A stretch of 64,000 nt of DNA from Acinetobacter modestus (GCF_014636095.1 NZ_BMDV01000006.1:124001-188000); one strand, 5' to 3'; shown: positions 37,900-49,968, counted from the stretch's first letter. The notes: generated from the letters alone by a model not told the origin. Made by a program: numbers and translations.

Positions 37900-38420
37900 T
37901 ATTCTTTATCCTCTTCTGCACTTGGTTCACGTTTGCCAAGGTGATATGCAGCAACTAAGGCTGCAAGCAATAACATCGCGGCAACTTCTACCAATAATAG
38001 ATAGTGAGTAAATAATGCTTGACCGACTGCTTTAGGACCTACAATTTCTGTACCTAATGGTGCAGAAATCGTGGTGTATTCTCCACCCAACATCCAAACC
38101 AAAACCAAGCCCAATAAGAAACTCATTAATGCAGGATATGCCCATGCATCAGAGGTTAACCATTTACGTTCTTGTTCAATCGTATCTTGTCCAAGGTTCA
38201 ACATCATGACCACAAAGACGAACAAGACCATGATTGCACCAGCATAAACAATAATCTCAAGTGCACCAGCAAAAGGCGCACCCACGATCATGAAAATACC
38301 AGCAACAGCAAGTAAAGAAACGATTAAACTTAAAAGAGCATGTACGGGATTCGTATTTGTCACAACACGAATTGTCGATACGATGGCCACAAGTGCCATC
38401 AAATAAAATGGCCACATCAT
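37899..38420 (-). CDS. nuoJ: NADH-quinone oxidoreductase subunit J
   Basis: A 173-residue subunit with five membrane helices. The third helix carries the conserved [18 protein letters not shown] block (about 59-76), which holds the pi-bulge Tyr and Gly residues thought to link quinone reduction to proton pumping. A charged C-terminal tail ([12 protein letters not shown]) ends the protein. Its ATG overlaps the nuoI stop by four bases. Confidence 0.97.
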   Translation of the reverse strand: MMWPFYLMALVAIVSTIRVVTNTNPVHALLSLIVSLLAVAGIFMIVGAPFAGALEIIVYAGAIMVLFVFVVMMLNLGQDTIEQERKWLTSDAWAYPALMSFLLGLVLVWMLGGEYTTISAPLGTEIVGPKAVGQALFTHYLLLVEVAAMLLLAALVAAYHLGKREPSAEEDKE

Positions 38421-38959
38421 GGTAATAAGCTCCGTACATCAACTGGTGCACTTTCTTTTTGTGCTTGACCTTTTTCCTTACCATTTACTGCCATACCAGT
38501 GACACGGTAGAAGTTATAGTCAGGATATTTGCCTGGGCCAGAAATCAATAAGTTTTCTTTTTCATAAACCAAGTCTTGGCGTACATATTCAGCAAGTTCA
38601 AAATCTGGAGTCATCTGAATTGCAGTTGTAGGACAAGCTTCTTCACACATACCGCAGAAAATGCAGCGTGAAAAGTTAATACGGAAAAATTCTGGATACC
38701 AACGTCCATCTTCTTTTTCCGCTTTTTGTAATGAAATACAGCCAACAGGACATGCAACCGCACAAAGGTTACATGCCACACAACGCTCTTCACCATCTGG
38801 ATCACGCGTCAAGATGATACGACCACGAAAGCGTGGAGGCACAATTTGTTCAGCTGGTACTTCTGGATATAAAATCGTGTCACGTTTACGTGTTACATGG
38901 CTAAACACCATCCACAACGAACGGACAATCGATCCAAATCCAGCTAGAATTTTATACAT
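38417..38959 (-). CDS. nuoI: NADH-quinone oxidoreductase subunit I
   Basis: A 180-residue peripheral subunit that carries clusters N6a and N6b and leads electrons toward quinone. Two ferredoxin motifs are clear: [16 protein letters not shown] near 61-76 and [16 protein letters not shown] near 100-115, each CxxCxxCxxxCP. It starts 18 bases after nuoH and overlaps nuoJ. The N-terminal amphipathic helix that rests on the membrane is present (about 1-25). Confidence 0.97.
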   Translation of the reverse strand: MYKILAGFGSIVRSLWMVFSHVTRKRDTILYPEVPAEQIVPPRFRGRIILTRDPDGEERCVACNLCAVACPVGCISLQKAEKEDGRWYPEFFRINFSRCIFCGMCEEACPTTAIQMTPDFELAEYVRQDLVYEKENLLISGPGKYPDYNFYRVTGMAVNGKEKGQAQKESAPVDVRSLLP

Positions 38960-38977
38960 TTTGTACTCCCTGCTGTC

Positions 38978-39994
38978 CTAGGCCTGATTCATCAGAATCA
39001 CAGCACCAGTCACTAACAAGTTGACCAACGCCAATGGCAAACAAACTTTCCAACCAAAGTTCATCACTTGGTCATAACGTGGACGCATTAAAGAACCACG
39101 CGCCAATACAAACATCATTACAAAGAATGCTGTTTTAATCACGAACCAAAAAACTGGTGGAACAAATGGAATTTCTAAGTTAAATGGTGCAAGCCATCCG
39201 CCGAAGAATAACGTTACGATCAGTGCAGAGATTAAAACCACGTTGACGTATTCCGCAACGAAGAACATCCCCCACTTCATCCCACCATATTCAACGTGAT
39301 AACCTTCCGCCAATTCTTGCTCAGCTTCTGGTTGGTCAAATGGATGACGATGCGTCACTGCAACACCAGCAATAACAAAGATAATGAAACCAATGAATTG
39401 TGGAATAACAAACCAAACATCACGTTGAGCTTCAACGATTTCACGTAGGTTGAATGAGCCTGCAATCGCAACCACACCCATCAATGAGATACCCAAGAAC
39501 ACTTCATAAGAAATAGTTTGAGCAGCAGAACGAAGACCACCGAGTAACGAGTATTTGTTGTTAGACGCCCAACCACCAAACAGCACTGCATAAACTGCGA
39601 TACCAGCCATTGCCATAAAGAACAATAGACCGATACTCATATCCGCAACGCCCAGTGTAGGACTTACTGGGATGACCATAAACGAAAGTACAGCAGTTGC
39701 CATCGCAACTGCTGGTGCTAAACGAAAAGTCAGCTTGTCGGCAAACTTTGGTGTCCAGTCTTCTTTGAACATGATCTTGAGCATGTCGGCAACGATCTGG
39801 AACATACCACCCGGACCAACACGGTTTGGACCATAACGGTCTTGCCATAATGCCAAGAGACGACGCTCAATAAATGACATTAACGCAGCAACCAAAACTA
39901 CCACCAACAGGATCACAACTGCTTGAATCACCGAATAAGCGATTGGCCAGTTCTCAGCCCAAAGTGGCGTTTGACGTATAATTTCTTGATTCAT
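38978..39994 (-). CDS. nuoH: NADH-quinone oxidoreductase subunit H
   Basis: A 338-residue membrane subunit with about eight helices that forms much of the quinone chamber. [18 protein letters not shown] near 47-65 and the loop [21 protein letters not shown] near 220-242 (split here in reading: [14 protein letters not shown], then YHVEYGG) hold the conserved Arg, Asp and Glu residues. It starts 3 bases after nuoG. Complete. Confidence 0.97.
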   Translation of the reverse strand: MNQEIIRQTPLWAENWPIAYSVIQAVVILLVVVLVAALMSFIERRLLALWQDRYGPNRVGPGGMFQIVADMLKIMFKEDWTPKFADKLTFRLAPAVAMATAVLSFMVIPVSPTLGVADMSIGLLFFMAMAGIAVYAVLFGGWASNNKYSLLGGLRSAAQTISYEVFLGISLMGVVAIAGSFNLREIVEAQRDVWFVIPQFIGFIIFVIAGVAVTHRHPFDQPEAEQELAEGYHVEYGGMKWGMFFVAEYVNVVLISALIVTLFFGGWLAPFNLEIPFVPPVFWFVIKTAFFVMMFVLARGSLMRPRYDQVMNFGWKVCLPLALVNLLVTGAVILMNQA

Positions 39995-39997
39995 GAA

Positions 39998-42682
39998 TTA
40001 CACTCCTACTGCCACAGACACAGGCTCTGCCAATGAAACGGTTGGTGCTAGACCAATTGGATAACCAATATAGCCTGTTGGTAAATATTCGATGACTTGT
40101 ACAGGTAAGCTGATGCTCGTTTCGCCTGCTTTCACGGTAATACGTTGGCCATCTTGAACATTTAAGCGCGTCGCATCTTGTTCACCCACGGCAAACATCG
40201 CTTCAGGAATACGTGATTCCATTGCTGGTGTTTTAATCGTGAATTCACCAGAACCAAAGATATGGTGCATTGGCACAAGACGGAAGCTTTCAGGATTCAC
40301 AACCACGGCAGTCGGTGCAACATAGCTACGTGCAGGACGTTTTGCTAAGCGATCAAATAAACGCACACCTGAATCACCACCTTTTAAGTGACCACCGACT
40401 TCATCTTGGTACTTGTTCCACGCTTGTGGCGAGTTCCAACCCGCAGCCCATGCGAAAGGTACTAAAGACGATGCTGTCTGATTACCCACATAACCTTCCA
40501 TAGAGAATGTTAATGCTGAATCTAGATCGGTTGGTTGTTTTGGCTCGTGAATCGATAACGGCGCACGCATTGCAGTACGACCTGAGTAACGACGTGGCTC
40601 ACGTGCAATTTTCAAACCATGAACACGATAACCTGCATCTGGTGCAACATCTTGAATTGCTTCAAGTACTGGTACATTCTTCACGATGTCATCAATCACA
40701 TCATCAAGCAATGTCCAATCGACTGCTTTACCTTTAAGACCTGTCTCAACAGCATGTAACCAACGCCATGATTCTTTGATCGCATATTCAGGCTTGTAGT
40801 AGCTTGGGTCATACACTTGATAGAAACGTTGTGCACGGCCTTCTTGACTCACTACAGTGCCATCACCTTCAGCAAAACTTGCTGCTGAAAGAACGATGTC
40901 TGCAAGCTTCACAGTCTCAGTTTCGCTGTGATCCAATACGATCACAGTTTGAGCTTTATCAAGCGCAGCTTTTACTTGAGCAACTGGCAAACGACGAGTT
41001 AGGTCATTCTCAACCACAACTACGGCATCATAGTCTTGTGCAAAAGCTTGTTCTAAACTTAAACCACCGAATAATGCCAAGCCCATTGAGTTCACTTCAG
41101 GAACAGTCAATGATAAACCTGCATTTTCACCTAAGTTTTGTGCAACCTGTGCAGCCGCTTCGATAATTGCAGGATCTTGTAAACTCGTACCAGAAATGAT
41201 CAAAGGCTTTTTCGCTGCTTTCAAGGTATCTGCAATTGTTTGCGCGAATGCTTTTGCATCTTCAGCCAAACCAGTCAGTGCTTCACCTTTAAGCGCAGCA
41301 GCAACCGCGAAACCTAAACGTGCGATGTCATTTGGCGATGCAACTACTTCACCTGTTGCCACATCCGCTAAACGTGTTTGCGTTGCAGCAAGAATGTAGA
41401 TTGGAGATTTAGCATCTTGACCAATACGTTGTACAGGCTCCGCCAACCAATCTGGTGTACGTGTTTTAGCTGCCATTTCTTTTGCTTTATTTTTCGCTGC
41501 TTGGCGAACCGATAAAGCCATACGTGGCGCAGTTTGAGTTAAGTCTTCACCCAAGATCAACACCGCATCGTAACTTTCAATTTCACGCATGTTCGGGTTG
41601 TAAATACCCTGTGTTTGCATGATTGATGCAGCTAATTCAACCAAATTTTGCTCTTTTTGAGACAATCCAGTTGAATAGTTGTCTTGTCCAACCAATTGAC
41701 GTAGCGCATAGTTTGATTCCAAGCTTGCGCGTGGTGAACCAATACCTAATACTTTTTTGCCTTTTAGTTGAGCAATGACTTGATCAAGTGCTTGATCCAC
41801 ACTCACTGTTGTAACAGCGTCACCATTACGGAACTGTGGTTGACGTGGACGATCTGCACGATTCACATAACCTGTACCGAAACGACCTTTATCACACAAG
41901 AAGTATTGATTTACTGAACCATTGAAACGGTTTTCAACACGACGGATTTCGCCATAACGCTCACCTGGTGAGATGTTACAACCTGAAGAACAGCCTTGGC
42001 ATACGCTTGGTGCATATTGCATGTCCCACTTACGGTTATAACGTGCTGAATGCGTCTTATCAGTAAATACACCAGTCGGACAGACTTCAGTCAAGTTACC
42101 AGAAAATTCAGACTCTAAAGTGCCTGATTCTGGACGACCGAAGTAAACACGTGAAGCATTGGCATATACACCAAAGTCCGTACCGCCCGCATAATCTTTG
42201 TAGTAACGCACACAACGATAACATGCGATACAACGGTTCATCTCATGCGCAATAAACGAACCCAACTCTTGGTTATAGTGCGTACGTTTCGTAAAGCGGT
42301 AGCGACGACGATCGTGCTGAGTCATCACTGTCATATCTTGTAAATGACAATGCCCCCCTTCTTCACAGACTGGACAGTCGTGTGGGTGGTTGGTCATCAA
42401 GAATTCAACGATCGAGGCGCGGAAATCCGTTGCTTCTTTGTCTTCAATTGAGATAAAGGTATTGTCAGCCGCTGGTGTCATACATGACATCACGAGACGT
42501 CCGCGTGTATCGTCAGCATTTGCATACTGAGTTACTGCACATTGACGACAAGAACCAACAGAACCTAAGGATGGGTGCCAACAAAAATACGGGATGTCGA
42601 TGCCAAGGCTGAGACATGCTTGTAGCAAGTTTTCTGAGCCGTTGACTTCATACGATTTTCCATCGACATGAATTGTAGCCAT
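39998..42682 (-). CDS. nuoG: NADH-quinone oxidoreductase subunit G
   Basis: An 894-residue peripheral subunit with four clusters. The [2Fe-2S] N1b ligands lie in [18 protein letters not shown] and SCMTP (about 30-70); [14 protein letters not shown] (about 98-111) gives the His/Cys-bound cluster; [13 protein letters not shown] near 151-163 and a later Cys-Pro give another [4Fe-4S]. CQGCSSGC near 226-233 with FLCDKGRFG near 262 is the extra N7 cluster found in E. coli-type NuoG. The rest is a molybdopterin-oxidoreductase-like fold without cofactor function. It starts 11 bases after nuoF. Confidence 0.97.
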   Translation of the reverse strand: MATIHVDGKSYEVNGSENLLQACLSLGIDIPYFCWHPSLGSVGSCRQCAVTQYANADDTRGRLVMSCMTPAADNTFISIEDKEATDFRASIVEFLMTNHPHDCPVCEEGGHCHLQDMTVMTQHDRRRYRFTKRTHYNQELGSFIAHEMNRCIACYRCVRYYKDYAGGTDFGVYANASRVYFGRPESGTLESEFSGNLTEVCPTGVFTDKTHSARYNRKWDMQYAPSVCQGCSSGCNISPGERYGEIRRVENRFNGSVNQYFLCDKGRFGTGYVNRADRPRQPQFRNGDAVTTVSVDQALDQVIAQLKGKKVLGIGSPRASLESNYALRQLVGQDNYSTGLSQKEQNLVELAASIMQTQGIYNPNMREIESYDAVLILGEDLTQTAPRMALSVRQAAKNKAKEMAAKTRTPDWLAEPVQRIGQDAKSPIYILAATQTRLADVATGEVVASPNDIARLGFAVAAALKGEALTGLAEDAKAFAQTIADTLKAAKKPLIISGTSLQDPAIIEAAAQVAQNLGENAGLSLTVPEVNSMGLALFGGLSLEQAFAQDYDAVVVVENDLTRRLPVAQVKAALDKAQTVIVLDHSETETVKLADIVLSAASFAEGDGTVVSQEGRAQRFYQVYDPSYYKPEYAIKESWRWLHAVETGLKGKAVDWTLLDDVIDDIVKNVPVLEAIQDVAPDAGYRVHGLKIAREPRRYSGRTAMRAPLSIHEPKQPTDLDSALTFSMEGYVGNQTASSLVPFAWAAGWNSPQAWNKYQDEVGGHLKGGDSGVRLFDRLAKRPARSYVAPTAVVVNPESFRLVPMHHIFGSGEFTIKTPAMESRIPEAMFAVGEQDATRLNVQDGQRITVKAGETSISLPVQVIEYLPTGYIGYPIGLAPTVSLAEPVSVAVGV

Positions 42683-42693
42683 AGTCGAATTCC

Positions 42694-44019
42694 TTAAGCT
42701 TGTTCTACGTCTAGAGCTGAAGCATGGGTTTTAACCTTTGCTTCAAACTCGTTACGGAAATATTTAAGTGCGCCCATAAGCGGCTCCATCGCACCTGGTG
42801 CGTGAGCACAGAAAGTTTTACCGATCCACAATTTACGCGTCAGTTCTTGTAAATGATCGATATCTTCTTTCTTACCTTCGCCTGTTTCCAGTGCTTTGAG
42901 CGCTTTAACTGCCCAAGGTAAACCATCACGGCATGGTGTACAGAAACCACATGATTCACGTGCAAAGAATTCTTCTAAATTACGTGTAGCAGAAACCATA
43001 CATTGCGTTTCATCAACCACCATCAGCAAGCACGTACCTAAACGTGAACCTGCCTTCATGATGCTTTCAGCATCCATTGGCAAGTCAATATGTTCAGCAG
43101 CCAAAAAGTCTGTCGATGCTCCACCCGGCAACCATGCTTTGAGCGTTAAACCATCACGCATACCACCTGCATGATCTTCAATCACTTCACGTGCAGTCGT
43201 ACCAAATGGCAACTCCCAAAGACCTGGGAATTTAACTTTACCTGATGCACCGTAGATCTTAGTGCCTGGATCTTTAGACTTGTGCGCTGAAAGGTTGATA
43301 TACCATTCAGGACCACGCAACATAATCGCTGGTAAGTTATTGTAGGTTTCAACGTTGTTGACAATCGTCGGACGACCCCATGCGCCCGCAACTTGCGGGA
43401 ATGGTGGTTTAGTACGTGGATTGGCACGACGACCTTCAAGCGAGTTGATCAATGCCGTTTCTTCACCACAGATATAACGTCCTGCACCCGTATGAACATG
43501 CATTTCAAAGTTCCAGCCAGTTCCAAGGATGTTTTCACCCAAGTAACCTTTAGCGCGGATTTGTTCTAATGCTTCATTTAAATATTGAGCTGCCTCAATA
43601 TATTCACCACGGATGAAGATATAACCATGTGTTGCTTCAAGGGTATAACCTGCAATCAACATCCCTTCGATCAATTGATGAGGAAGTTTTTCCATCAACA
43701 AACGGTCTTTGAAGGTACCTGGTTCCATTTCATCGGCATTACAGATCAAATAGCGTGGACCACCATCATTTGGCGCCATCAAAGACCATTTAATCCCTGC
43801 TGGGAAACCTGCACCACCACGACCTTTTACCGTCGCAGCTTTAATCACTTCAAGTACGTCTTTTGGTGGCATACCGAGTGCTTTTTTAAAGCCAGCATAA
43901 CCTTCAAGCGCTTCGTAATCATCAGCAGCACGTACAAACTCTTGTTTGCTCAAACGCCAAGTCAATGGATGCGTGTCTGGATTACCGTCGCCATAAATTG
44001 GTTTTGGTTCAGTATTCAT
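42694..44019 (-). CDS. nuoF: NADH-quinone oxidoreductase subunit F
   Basis: A 441-residue subunit that binds NADH and FMN and takes the first electrons. The Gly-rich [13 protein letters not shown] near 70-82 binds [23 protein letters not shown] near 175-195 binds FMN, and cluster N3 ligands are in [12 protein letters not shown] near 350-361 and a later Cys near 396. Its ATG overlaps the nuoE stop by ATGA. Length is as in E. coli. Confidence 0.98.
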   Translation of the reverse strand: MNTEPKPIYGDGNPDTHPLTWRLSKQEFVRAADDYEALEGYAGFKKALGMPPKDVLEVIKAATVKGRGGAGFPAGIKWSLMAPNDGGPRYLICNADEMEPGTFKDRLLMEKLPHQLIEGMLIAGYTLEATHGYIFIRGEYIEAAQYLNEALEQIRAKGYLGENILGTGWNFEMHVHTGAGRYICGEETALINSLEGRRANPRTKPPFPQVAGAWGRPTIVNNVETYNNLPAIMLRGPEWYINLSAHKSKDPGTKIYGASGKVKFPGLWELPFGTTAREVIEDHAGGMRDGLTLKAWLPGGASTDFLAAEHIDLPMDAESIMKAGSRLGTCLLMVVDETQCMVSATRNLEEFFARESCGFCTPCRDGLPWAVKALKALETGEGKKEDIDHLQELTRKLWIGKTFCAHAPGAMEPLMGALKYFRNEFEAKVKTHASALDVEQA

Positions 44020-44525
44020 ACATACTTCTCCAATAACTGTTTAACTGATGACACTTCTACGAGACCGTGAGTATCTTCATCAATCATTAAAGTTGGACCT
44101 TTATCACAGTTGCCTAAACAGCAAATTGGGAGCAAGGTAAAACGACCATCTGCTGTAGTTTGTCCGTACTGGATACCTAACTCACGCTGGAACGCTTCTG
44201 CTAAAGTTTCTGCACCCATCAAGAAGCATGCAATTGAGTCACACAATAGAATCACATGGCGACCAACAGGTTGACGGTAGATACGGTTATAGAAAGTTGC
44301 AACACCTTCCAGATCCGCTACGCTCATGCTCAACAGCTGTGCAATCGCATTCATCTGTGCATCATCTACCCAGCCATTACGACGTTGTACGCATTTTAAT
44401 GCATCCAATGATGCCGCACGTGGATATGGATAGTGATCAATATGATGTTCAATGTCATGGATTTCTTCAGCAGTCAAAATCCCTTCAACATTCACACGAG
44501 GTTTTTTATCAGTCAAAATCATCAT
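44016..44525 (-). CDS. nuoE: NADH-quinone oxidoreductase subunit E
   Basis: A 169-residue thioredoxin-fold subunit with the [2Fe-2S] cluster N1a. The four ligands are the pair in LLCDSIAC (near 93-98) and the pair in [11 protein letters not shown] (near 134-139). It starts 12 bases after nuoCD and overlaps nuoF. An N-terminal helical region packs on NuoF and NuoG. Complete. Confidence 0.97.
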   Translation of the reverse strand: MMILTDKKPRVNVEGILTAEEIHDIEHHIDHYPYPRAASLDALKCVQRRNGWVDDAQMNAIAQLLSMSVADLEGVATFYNRIYRQPVGRHVILLCDSIACFLMGAETLAEAFQRELGIQYGQTTADGRFTLLPICCLGNCDKGPTLMIDEDTHGLVEVSSVKQLLEKYV

Positions 44526-44537
44526 AATCGTTTACCC

Positions 44538-46325
44538 CTAGCGATCCACGTCAGCCATAACCACGTCAATGGTCGCCAAATAAATGATCAAGTCAGAAAC
44601 CAAACTGCCATTAATCACAGAAGGCATTTGCTGCAAATGTGTGAAGGTCGGTGTACGAATACGAGTACGGTAACTCATCGTTGACTTATCTGAAGTCAAG
44701 TAATAAGTACTCGCACCTTTCACCACTTCAGTCATAAATGATGACTCACCTGCAGGCATGACAGGACCCCAAGATACGCTCAAGAAGTGCGTAATCAAGG
44801 TTTCAATATCTTGTAATGTCTTATCTTTTGGTGGTGGAACAGCCAGTGGATGATCCGCTTTATAAGGACCAGATGGCATGTTGTCCAAGCACTGTTGAAT
44901 AATTTTCAACGACTCAGTAATTTCACGGAAGTGAACCAAGACACGTGCATATGCATCGCCTTCATATTCCACTGGAATATCAAAGTCAAAGTTTTCATAA
45001 CCACTGTATGGACGATATTTACGAACGTCAAAGTCAATACCCGTCGCACGTAAACCCGTACCAGTTACACCCCAAGCCAACGCAGATTTAGCGTCGTATT
45101 GCGCAACATTGCGGGTACGACCAATAAATACTGAGTTTTTAAGCGCTGCAGTGTAGTACTCGTTCAAACGTTTTGGCATCCACTCTAGCAATTCTTTAAC
45201 AAGTTTTTGCCAGTTGTTTGGAAGGTCATGTGCCGTACCACCGATACGGAACCATGCTGGATGCATACGGTAACCCGTGATCGCTTCAACGATGTCATAG
45301 ACTTTTTGACGGTCTGCGAACATATAGAATACAGGGGTCATACCACCCGCATCCTGAATCGCTGTACCACAGAATAACAAGTGGTTATTGATACGGAATA
45401 ATTCGTTTAACATCACACGAATGACTTGCGCACGCTCAGGTACTTTAATACCAGCAAGCTGTTCAACTGCCATCACGTATGGCATGTTTTGCGCACAACC
45501 GCCTAAGTAGTCAACACGATCGGTATAAGGAATAAATGAATGCCACGTCTGACGTTCAGCCATCTTTTCCACACCACGGTGGTGATAACCAATATCAGGT
45601 ACGCAGTCTTTCACTTCTTCACCATCCAACTGCAATACGACACGGAACGCACCGTGTGCAGATGGATGGTTAGGACCTAAGTTCAAGAACATGAAGTCTT
45701 CATCAGCATTGCCGCGTTTTAGACCCCAGTCTTCAGGCACAAAGCGTAGGTGTTCTTGTTCAAAATCCTGTTTCGCTTGATTCTGCATATACGGCGTATA
45801 TTCTGTCGCACGCGCAGAATATTCTTTCCGTAATGGATGACCTTCCCAATAGGTTGGCAATAAGATACGACGGAGCATTGGATGCCCAGCGAAATCGATA
45901 CCAAACATATCGTAAGCTTCACGCTCGTACCAGTTGGCATTTGGCCAAATATTGGTTGCGGTTGGGATGCTTAAATCATTTTCATTTAATGCAACTTTAA
46001 TACGAATATCACTATTACGCTCAAGCGATAACAAGTGATAAAACACAGTAAAATCTGATGCTGGTAAACCATCACGGTGAACACGTAAACGCTCATCAAC
46101 CGCAGATAAGTCAAACAGCATTACATAAGGATGTTCCACTTTACGGAGGAACATAAGGACTTCTTGCACGCGTGCGCGCTCAACCCAGACTGTTGGAAAC
46201 TCTTCAAAAGTCGCCTGCACATAGAAGTTCTCACCAAATTTGGTTTTGAGCTCTTCTACGATTGCAAATGCTGGGCGTGAATCAACTTGCGTTGACTCTG
46301 GCATAGCAATGTCAGTTTCAGCCAT
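44538..46325 (-). CDS. nuoCD: NADH-quinone oxidoreductase fused subunit C/D
   Basis: A 595-residue fusion of the 30-kDa (NuoC, about 1-190) and 49-kDa (NuoD, about 205-595) subunits, as in E. coli and other gammaproteobacteria. The NuoC part has [18 protein letters not shown] near 132-149; the NuoD part has [20 protein letters not shown] near 214-233, which holds the quinone-site His, and ends in IVMxDVDR-type residues. It sits 85 bases after nuoB, the widest gap inside the operon, which holds a small hairpin. Confidence 0.98.
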   Translation of the reverse strand: MAETDIAMPESTQVDSRPAFAIVEELKTKFGENFYVQATFEEFPTVWVERARVQEVLMFLRKVEHPYVMLFDLSAVDERLRVHRDGLPASDFTVFYHLLSLERNSDIRIKVALNENDLSIPTATNIWPNANWYEREAYDMFGIDFAGHPMLRRILLPTYWEGHPLRKEYSARATEYTPYMQNQAKQDFEQEHLRFVPEDWGLKRGNADEDFMFLNLGPNHPSAHGAFRVVLQLDGEEVKDCVPDIGYHHRGVEKMAERQTWHSFIPYTDRVDYLGGCAQNMPYVMAVEQLAGIKVPERAQVIRVMLNELFRINNHLLFCGTAIQDAGGMTPVFYMFADRQKVYDIVEAITGYRMHPAWFRIGGTAHDLPNNWQKLVKELLEWMPKRLNEYYTAALKNSVFIGRTRNVAQYDAKSALAWGVTGTGLRATGIDFDVRKYRPYSGYENFDFDIPVEYEGDAYARVLVHFREITESLKIIQQCLDNMPSGPYKADHPLAVPPPKDKTLQDIETLITHFLSVSWGPVMPAGESSFMTEVVKGASTYYLTSDKSTMSYRTRIRTPTFTHLQQMPSVINGSLVSDLIIYLATIDVVMADVDR

Positions 46326-46373
46326 TGGCTTGGCTTCCTATTTAATACAAATTCTGGCAATTTTCCCGATGAT

Positions 46374-46391
46374 CATGTCTCTTCAGACATG
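46374..46391. repeat. Hairpin in the nuoB-nuoCD gap
   Basis: CATGTCT-CTTC-AGACATG is a perfect 7-base stem with a four-base loop in the only wide gap of the nuo operon. No T-run follows, so it is not a normal terminator; RNA processing or partial attenuation is possible. Confidence 0.45.
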
Positions 46392-46410
46392 TCACAATTC
46401 ATCGTTCAAA

Positions 46411-47088
46411 TTATTTAATTTCATCCATAGAGCGTAAATTTTTCACCGCAATACGTTCCGCATTTTTACGATCGCGTTCTGGCATCATCTTTGGCTTATA
46501 CACAGGCTGAAGATCATCACCAATCACCGCTGAAAGTGGACGGCGCTCTAGTTGAATTTGGTCTTGAAGTAACATCAATGCTTGGATCAATGCTTCTGGA
46601 CGAGGTGGGCAACCTGGGATGTACACATCAACAGGAATAATTTTATCGACACCTTGTACTACAGAATAGATGTCGTACATACCACCAGAGTTCGCACAAG
46701 CACCCATAGAGATGACCCATTTAGGCTCAAGCATTTGTTCATACAAACGTTGAATTACAGGTGCCATTTTGACAAAGCAGGTTCCTGCAACAATCATTAA
46801 ATCTGCTTGACGTGGTGAAGCACGAATAACCTCAGCACCAAAACGAGACAAGTCATGCACACCAGTTAAAGTCGTCGCATATTCAACATAACAGCATGAT
46901 GTACCGAAGTTAAAAGGCCATAAAGAGTTTTTACGTCCCCAGTTCACTGCGGTATGCAACACATCTTCAAGACGTGTCATCATCACACTTTTATTCACTT
47001 CTTCCTCAAGAGGATCAGTTACGATTTGACGATCTTGTAATGGATACTGATCGGCATCTGGATTCGCACGGGTTAAAGTATATTTCAT
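46411..47088 (-). CDS. nuoB: NADH-quinone oxidoreductase subunit B
   Basis: A 225-residue subunit holding the terminal cluster N2 next to the quinone. The ligands are the adjacent cysteines in [10 protein letters not shown] (near 63-66), the Cys in [11 protein letters not shown] (near 129 in family alignments; here about 103) and the Cys in [11 protein letters not shown] (about 159). The C-terminal tail after residue 185 is charged. It starts 6 bases after nuoA. Complete. Confidence 0.97.
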   Translation of the reverse strand: MKYTLTRANPDADQYPLQDRQIVTDPLEEEVNKSVMMTRLEDVLHTAVNWGRKNSLWPFNFGTSCCYVEYATTLTGVHDLSRFGAEVIRASPRQADLMIVAGTCFVKMAPVIQRLYEQMLEPKWVISMGACANSGGMYDIYSVVQGVDKIIPVDVYIPGCPPRPEALIQALMLLQDQIQLERRPLSAVIGDDLQPVYKPKMMPERDRKNAERIAVKNLRSMDEIK

Positions 47089-47094
47089 CCCGAC

Positions 47095-47646
47095 TTACTC
47101 CTGTTCAAATGATGATGTAGTCGGTGTTTTAGACTTAACACGACCAGAAGACTGTGCTGGAATATGACCAGTAGGATCGACAACAAGCTCTTCAATATTA
47201 TTGAATCGAGTAATGTCAGCAATATTCATATTCGGTGAACCAATTTTTGTTGTCACACCAGCAGATTTACGACGATCTACAGGTGCCCAATTCAGCGCGC
47301 CTACAGAAATTGCATAAACCAAAGCGATCAAAAGATCCACAACAAAAATAACGACCGTGGTAAATCCAAACCAACCTACTTCACGAACTGATGTCGACCA
47401 TGCGTAGAGGTAAAGAGCTTCCAAGTCAAAGACAACGAAGAAAATTGCAACTAAATAGAATTTGGCTGACAAGCGGATACGAGCACCGCCCGCACCAACT
47501 ACACCTGATTCAAACTGCTCTTGCTTCGCACGCCCCCATGCTTTACCCCCGAGGAGTAAGGGAACTGTAAGCATAAAAACGCAAAGAAATGTAACGCCGA
47601 TCACGAAGGCGATAATCGCCCAATCGTATGGAGTAATGGCACTCAT
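47095..47646 (-). CDS. nuoA: NADH-quinone oxidoreductase subunit A
   Basis: A 183-residue subunit, first gene of the operon, with three membrane helices. EQFESGVVGAGGARIRLSAK near 43-62 is the conserved cytosolic loop, and FDLEALYLYAW near 74-84 carries the conserved acidic pair in helix two. The C-terminal tail of about 60 residues after the last helix is longer than in many bacterial NuoA proteins (about 120-147 aa) and looks disordered. Confidence 0.96.
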   Translation of the reverse strand: MSAITPYDWAIIAFVIGVTFLCVFMLTVPLLLGGKAWGRAKQEQFESGVVGAGGARIRLSAKFYLVAIFFVVFDLEALYLYAWSTSVREVGWFGFTTVVIFVVDLLIALVYAISVGALNWAPVDRRKSAGVTTKIGSPNMNIADITRFNNIEELVVDPTGHIPAQSSGRVKSKTPTTSSFEQE

Positions 47647-48043
47647 GCGGGGATAACTCCTGGCAGGCCTATTTTTAACAAAGAATGTATGTATTGGCCT
47701 TCAAATACACCAAACACAAAATTAATCCCGCCAATTGTACCTGATTTCTAATTTCTCATGCTAGTTGAAGCGCTTTAGTCTTTAGGATGATTTTGTTGAT
47801 TAATTTCCTGATACGACCTAGATCGCTACAAATTCACCCTTAAAAATCGAATTATCAAATCGACTAACCAATATTGATCATTTTTTTCTTTATTCTTGCG
47901 CCAAAAATATCCGCAACTTGTCATCAATGCTCAAAAATATTGCAGCATGAACTAAATCATTGCATTGATACAAATTTATGCTGAAAATTTAAACAAAATT
48001 TATATAATAGCCCGACCTAATTCCTCCAAGGAAAAGTGTCAGG
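47647..48043. other. Divergent promoter region of the nuo operon and the diguanylate cyclase gene
   Basis: About 400 AT-rich bases without a gene. It must hold the nuo promoter (leftward) and that of the GGDEF gene (rightward, TATAAT at 48003-48008). I see no long palindrome or recognisable FNR or ArcA site. Confidence 0.5.
48003..48008 (+). promoter_or_regulatory. Candidate -10 box for the diguanylate cyclase gene
   Basis: TATAAT lies 36 bases before the ATG at 48044. No good -35 is seen at the right distance, so the promoter call is tentative. Confidence 0.35.
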
Positions 48044-49462
48044 ATGACTCAATCAATGGCAGCATCAAAACCTAAATCACTTTTGCAATTATTTTTCGTT
48101 TTCGCTGCTGTGATCTTTTTTTGTTGTCTCATCGGTATCGCTACCCGACACTTAACATTTCTTGCTTCGTTTTGGCCAGCCAATTCTGTTTTACTGGGTT
48201 TACTGATTCGTTTTCCACAAACACGGCACCCGATTAGTTTGATCGGTGCAATCGTAGGCTACTTGCTTGCGGATACTTTGCAAAATACTCCATTTTTGCT
48301 CAACCTCTGTTTAACTACAGCCAACTTGTGCTATGTCCTGACCGCACTCTTGCTTTACATCAAGTTAACCTCACTGATTCGCTCCATGCATCAAGGTTAC
48401 TTCTACTTATTTTTATTTAGCTTCTGCTGTGTCGGTGCGGTATCAAGTTCTTTATTTGCTGCATTTTCCCTTCCCTACTTTAATACCAAATTCGCTCTTG
48501 GTTCGTTTTGGATTGATTTTGGACATTGGTTTACCGCTGAAATTCAAAATGCTTTGTTAATCCTCCCTGCTATGCTAAGTGCACCTGTGCTTGGAGAATT
48601 CAAGCAACAAATTAAAGAATTTAAAGCACTCACTGTTCAGGAAAGCCTACCGTTATTTAGTGTTATTTTTTCAATTGTAATCGCTTACTATGATACCGGC
48701 CCCGGTTCAGTGCTTTATCCAATTGCCGCATTAATTTGGTGTGCTTTACGCTATCGTCATTTTTCAGTCACAATTATCACGTCTGTGAGTTGTGCTTTTA
48801 TTATTTATCACGTCTCACAAAACTATTTACTGCTCTATCCAGAGCGATATTTAAATAACACCATTTCTATACGTTTGGGTTTAATCATGATGACGATTGG
48901 ACCGCTCACAGTTTCCAGCATTAATATGGTGAGAACGAAGCTAATCCAAGAGTTACAACATATTATTGCTCATGATGAACTCACCTCAAGCCTGACTCGC
49001 CGTCAATTTTTACAGTCAGTTCAACTTTTACAACAGCAAGCAAAAAACTCTGCCAAAACGACCGCTTTTTTCATGTTAGATATCGATCATTTTAAACAAG
49101 TGAATGATAACTATGGCCATCAAATTGGAGATCGTGCGCTACAAAGTTGCGTCCAGACCATTCAAACCATGCTGAGACCGCATGATTTACTTGGTCGTTT
49201 AGGCGGTGAAGAATTTGCCATTTTCATGACTGATATAGATGCAAACACAGCCTATCAAGCTGCTGAGAACATCAGAAAAAGAATTAGCCAAACACCTATC
49301 AAATTAGAACAGCAAAATGACTTTTATATCCAAGCGAGTCTAGGAATTTATATCTGCGAGGCAGAAAACCTACAATCTATCGAACATCATTTCAAGCAAG
49401 CAGATGACGCCTTATATCAAGCCAAACGCCAAGGTCGAAATCAGGTTGTCATTTCGACATAA
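48044..49462 (+). CDS. MASE1-GGDEF diguanylate cyclase
   Basis: A 472-residue membrane enzyme that makes the second messenger cyclic di-GMP from GTP. About eight N-terminal hydrophobic segments (residues 15-295) form a MASE1-type sensor (FWPANSVLLGLLIRFPQTR near 43-61). The catalytic domain starts with HDELTSSLTRRQFL near 308-321; the active-site motif is an intact GGEEF at 387-391, and RPHD at 378-381, five residues before it, is a product-inhibition (I) site. No EAL domain. The enzyme should be active and feedback-controlled; the ligand of the sensor is unknown. Confidence 0.93.
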   Translation: MTQSMAASKPKSLLQLFFVFAAVIFFCCLIGIATRHLTFLASFWPANSVLLGLLIRFPQTRHPISLIGAIVGYLLADTLQNTPFLLNLCLTTANLCYVLTALLLYIKLTSLIRSMHQGYFYLFLFSFCCVGAVSSSLFAAFSLPYFNTKFALGSFWIDFGHWFTAEIQNALLILPAMLSAPVLGEFKQQIKEFKALTVQESLPLFSVIFSIVIAYYDTGPGSVLYPIAALIWCALRYRHFSVTIITSVSCAFIIYHVSQNYLLLYPERYLNNTISIRLGLIMMTIGPLTVSSINMVRTKLIQELQHIIAHDELTSSLTRRQFLQSVQLLQQQAKNSAKTTAFFMLDIDHFKQVNDNYGHQIGDRALQSCVQTIQTMLRPHDLLGRLGGEEFAIFMTDIDANTAYQAAENIRKRISQTPIKLEQQNDFYIQASLGIYICEAENLQSIEHHFKQADDALYQAKRQGRNQVVIST

Positions 49463-49554
49463 TATGTTGCAATTCAGCTACATGCTTTAATTAACTTTAT
49501 ACACTATTTGGCTGAGAGATCGGTATTCTAAAAGTAGCAAACAAGGAGAAAAAT

Positions 49555-49911
49555 ATGCATTTAGAATATACACATGACTCAGATTATTTCTTTTTTTCAC
49601 AGCTGCTGATGCGGCACATTGAAAGTTATATTCGGAAACACCCTGATGCTGATAATGCAATTTTCGACCTAAGAGATATCTATGAAGTCTTTAGAGAAGA
49701 CTTTGCTGCAACAACAACCAATCTTGAAAGTATTCTAAACATTACTGATAGCTATAAAGTTGAAACATTAAATGGCGATCAACCATTGATCAAAAGTTAT
49801 AAAATAGACGTAAAAAATAATTCATTACTTCTGGATTTTAATATAGATGCACTGAATGGCTTAAGGTCTGGTCATCCATTAATCGAACCTGATTCATCTG
49901 TTCATGAATAA
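49555..49911 (+). CDS. Hypothetical protein, 118 aa
   Basis: A small acidic cytosolic protein that I do not recognise. AAGGAG lies about eight bases before the ATG, a strong ribosome site. Residues 14-60 look helical (FFSQLLMRHIESYIRKHPDA, then LRDIYEVFREDF); the second half alternates short strands (SYKIDVKNNSLLLDFNID). It is a lone gene 92 bases after the diguanylate cyclase gene and ends at a strong terminator, so it may be on the same transcript; no shared role can be claimed. Confidence 0.75.
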   Translation: MHLEYTHDSDYFFFSQLLMRHIESYIRKHPDADNAIFDLRDIYEVFREDFAATTTNLESILNITDSYKVETLNGDQPLIKSYKIDVKNNSLLLDFNIDALNGLRSGHPLIEPDSSVHE

Positions 49912-49937
49912 GCAATATTTATGCTTCATAAAAAATC

Positions 49938-49968
49938 AAAGCCAAAGCTTGATGCTTTGGCTTTCTTA
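49938..49968. terminator. Bidirectional terminator between the 118-aa gene and bfmS
   Basis: AAAGCCAAAGC (49938-49948) and GCTTTGGCTTT (49954-49964) pair perfectly around TTGAT, with T-rich flanks on both strands. Confidence 0.9.

Noticed and set aside
40804..41166. 120-codon open frame opposite nuoG
   Set aside because: Shadow of nuoG; composition rich in His, Gln and Leu typical of antisense frames in this genome.
43585..44070. 161-codon open frame on the plus strand opposite nuoF
   Set aside because: It mirrors the codon pattern of nuoF, has no ribosome site and gives a protein rich in Trp, Thr and Cys with no domain.
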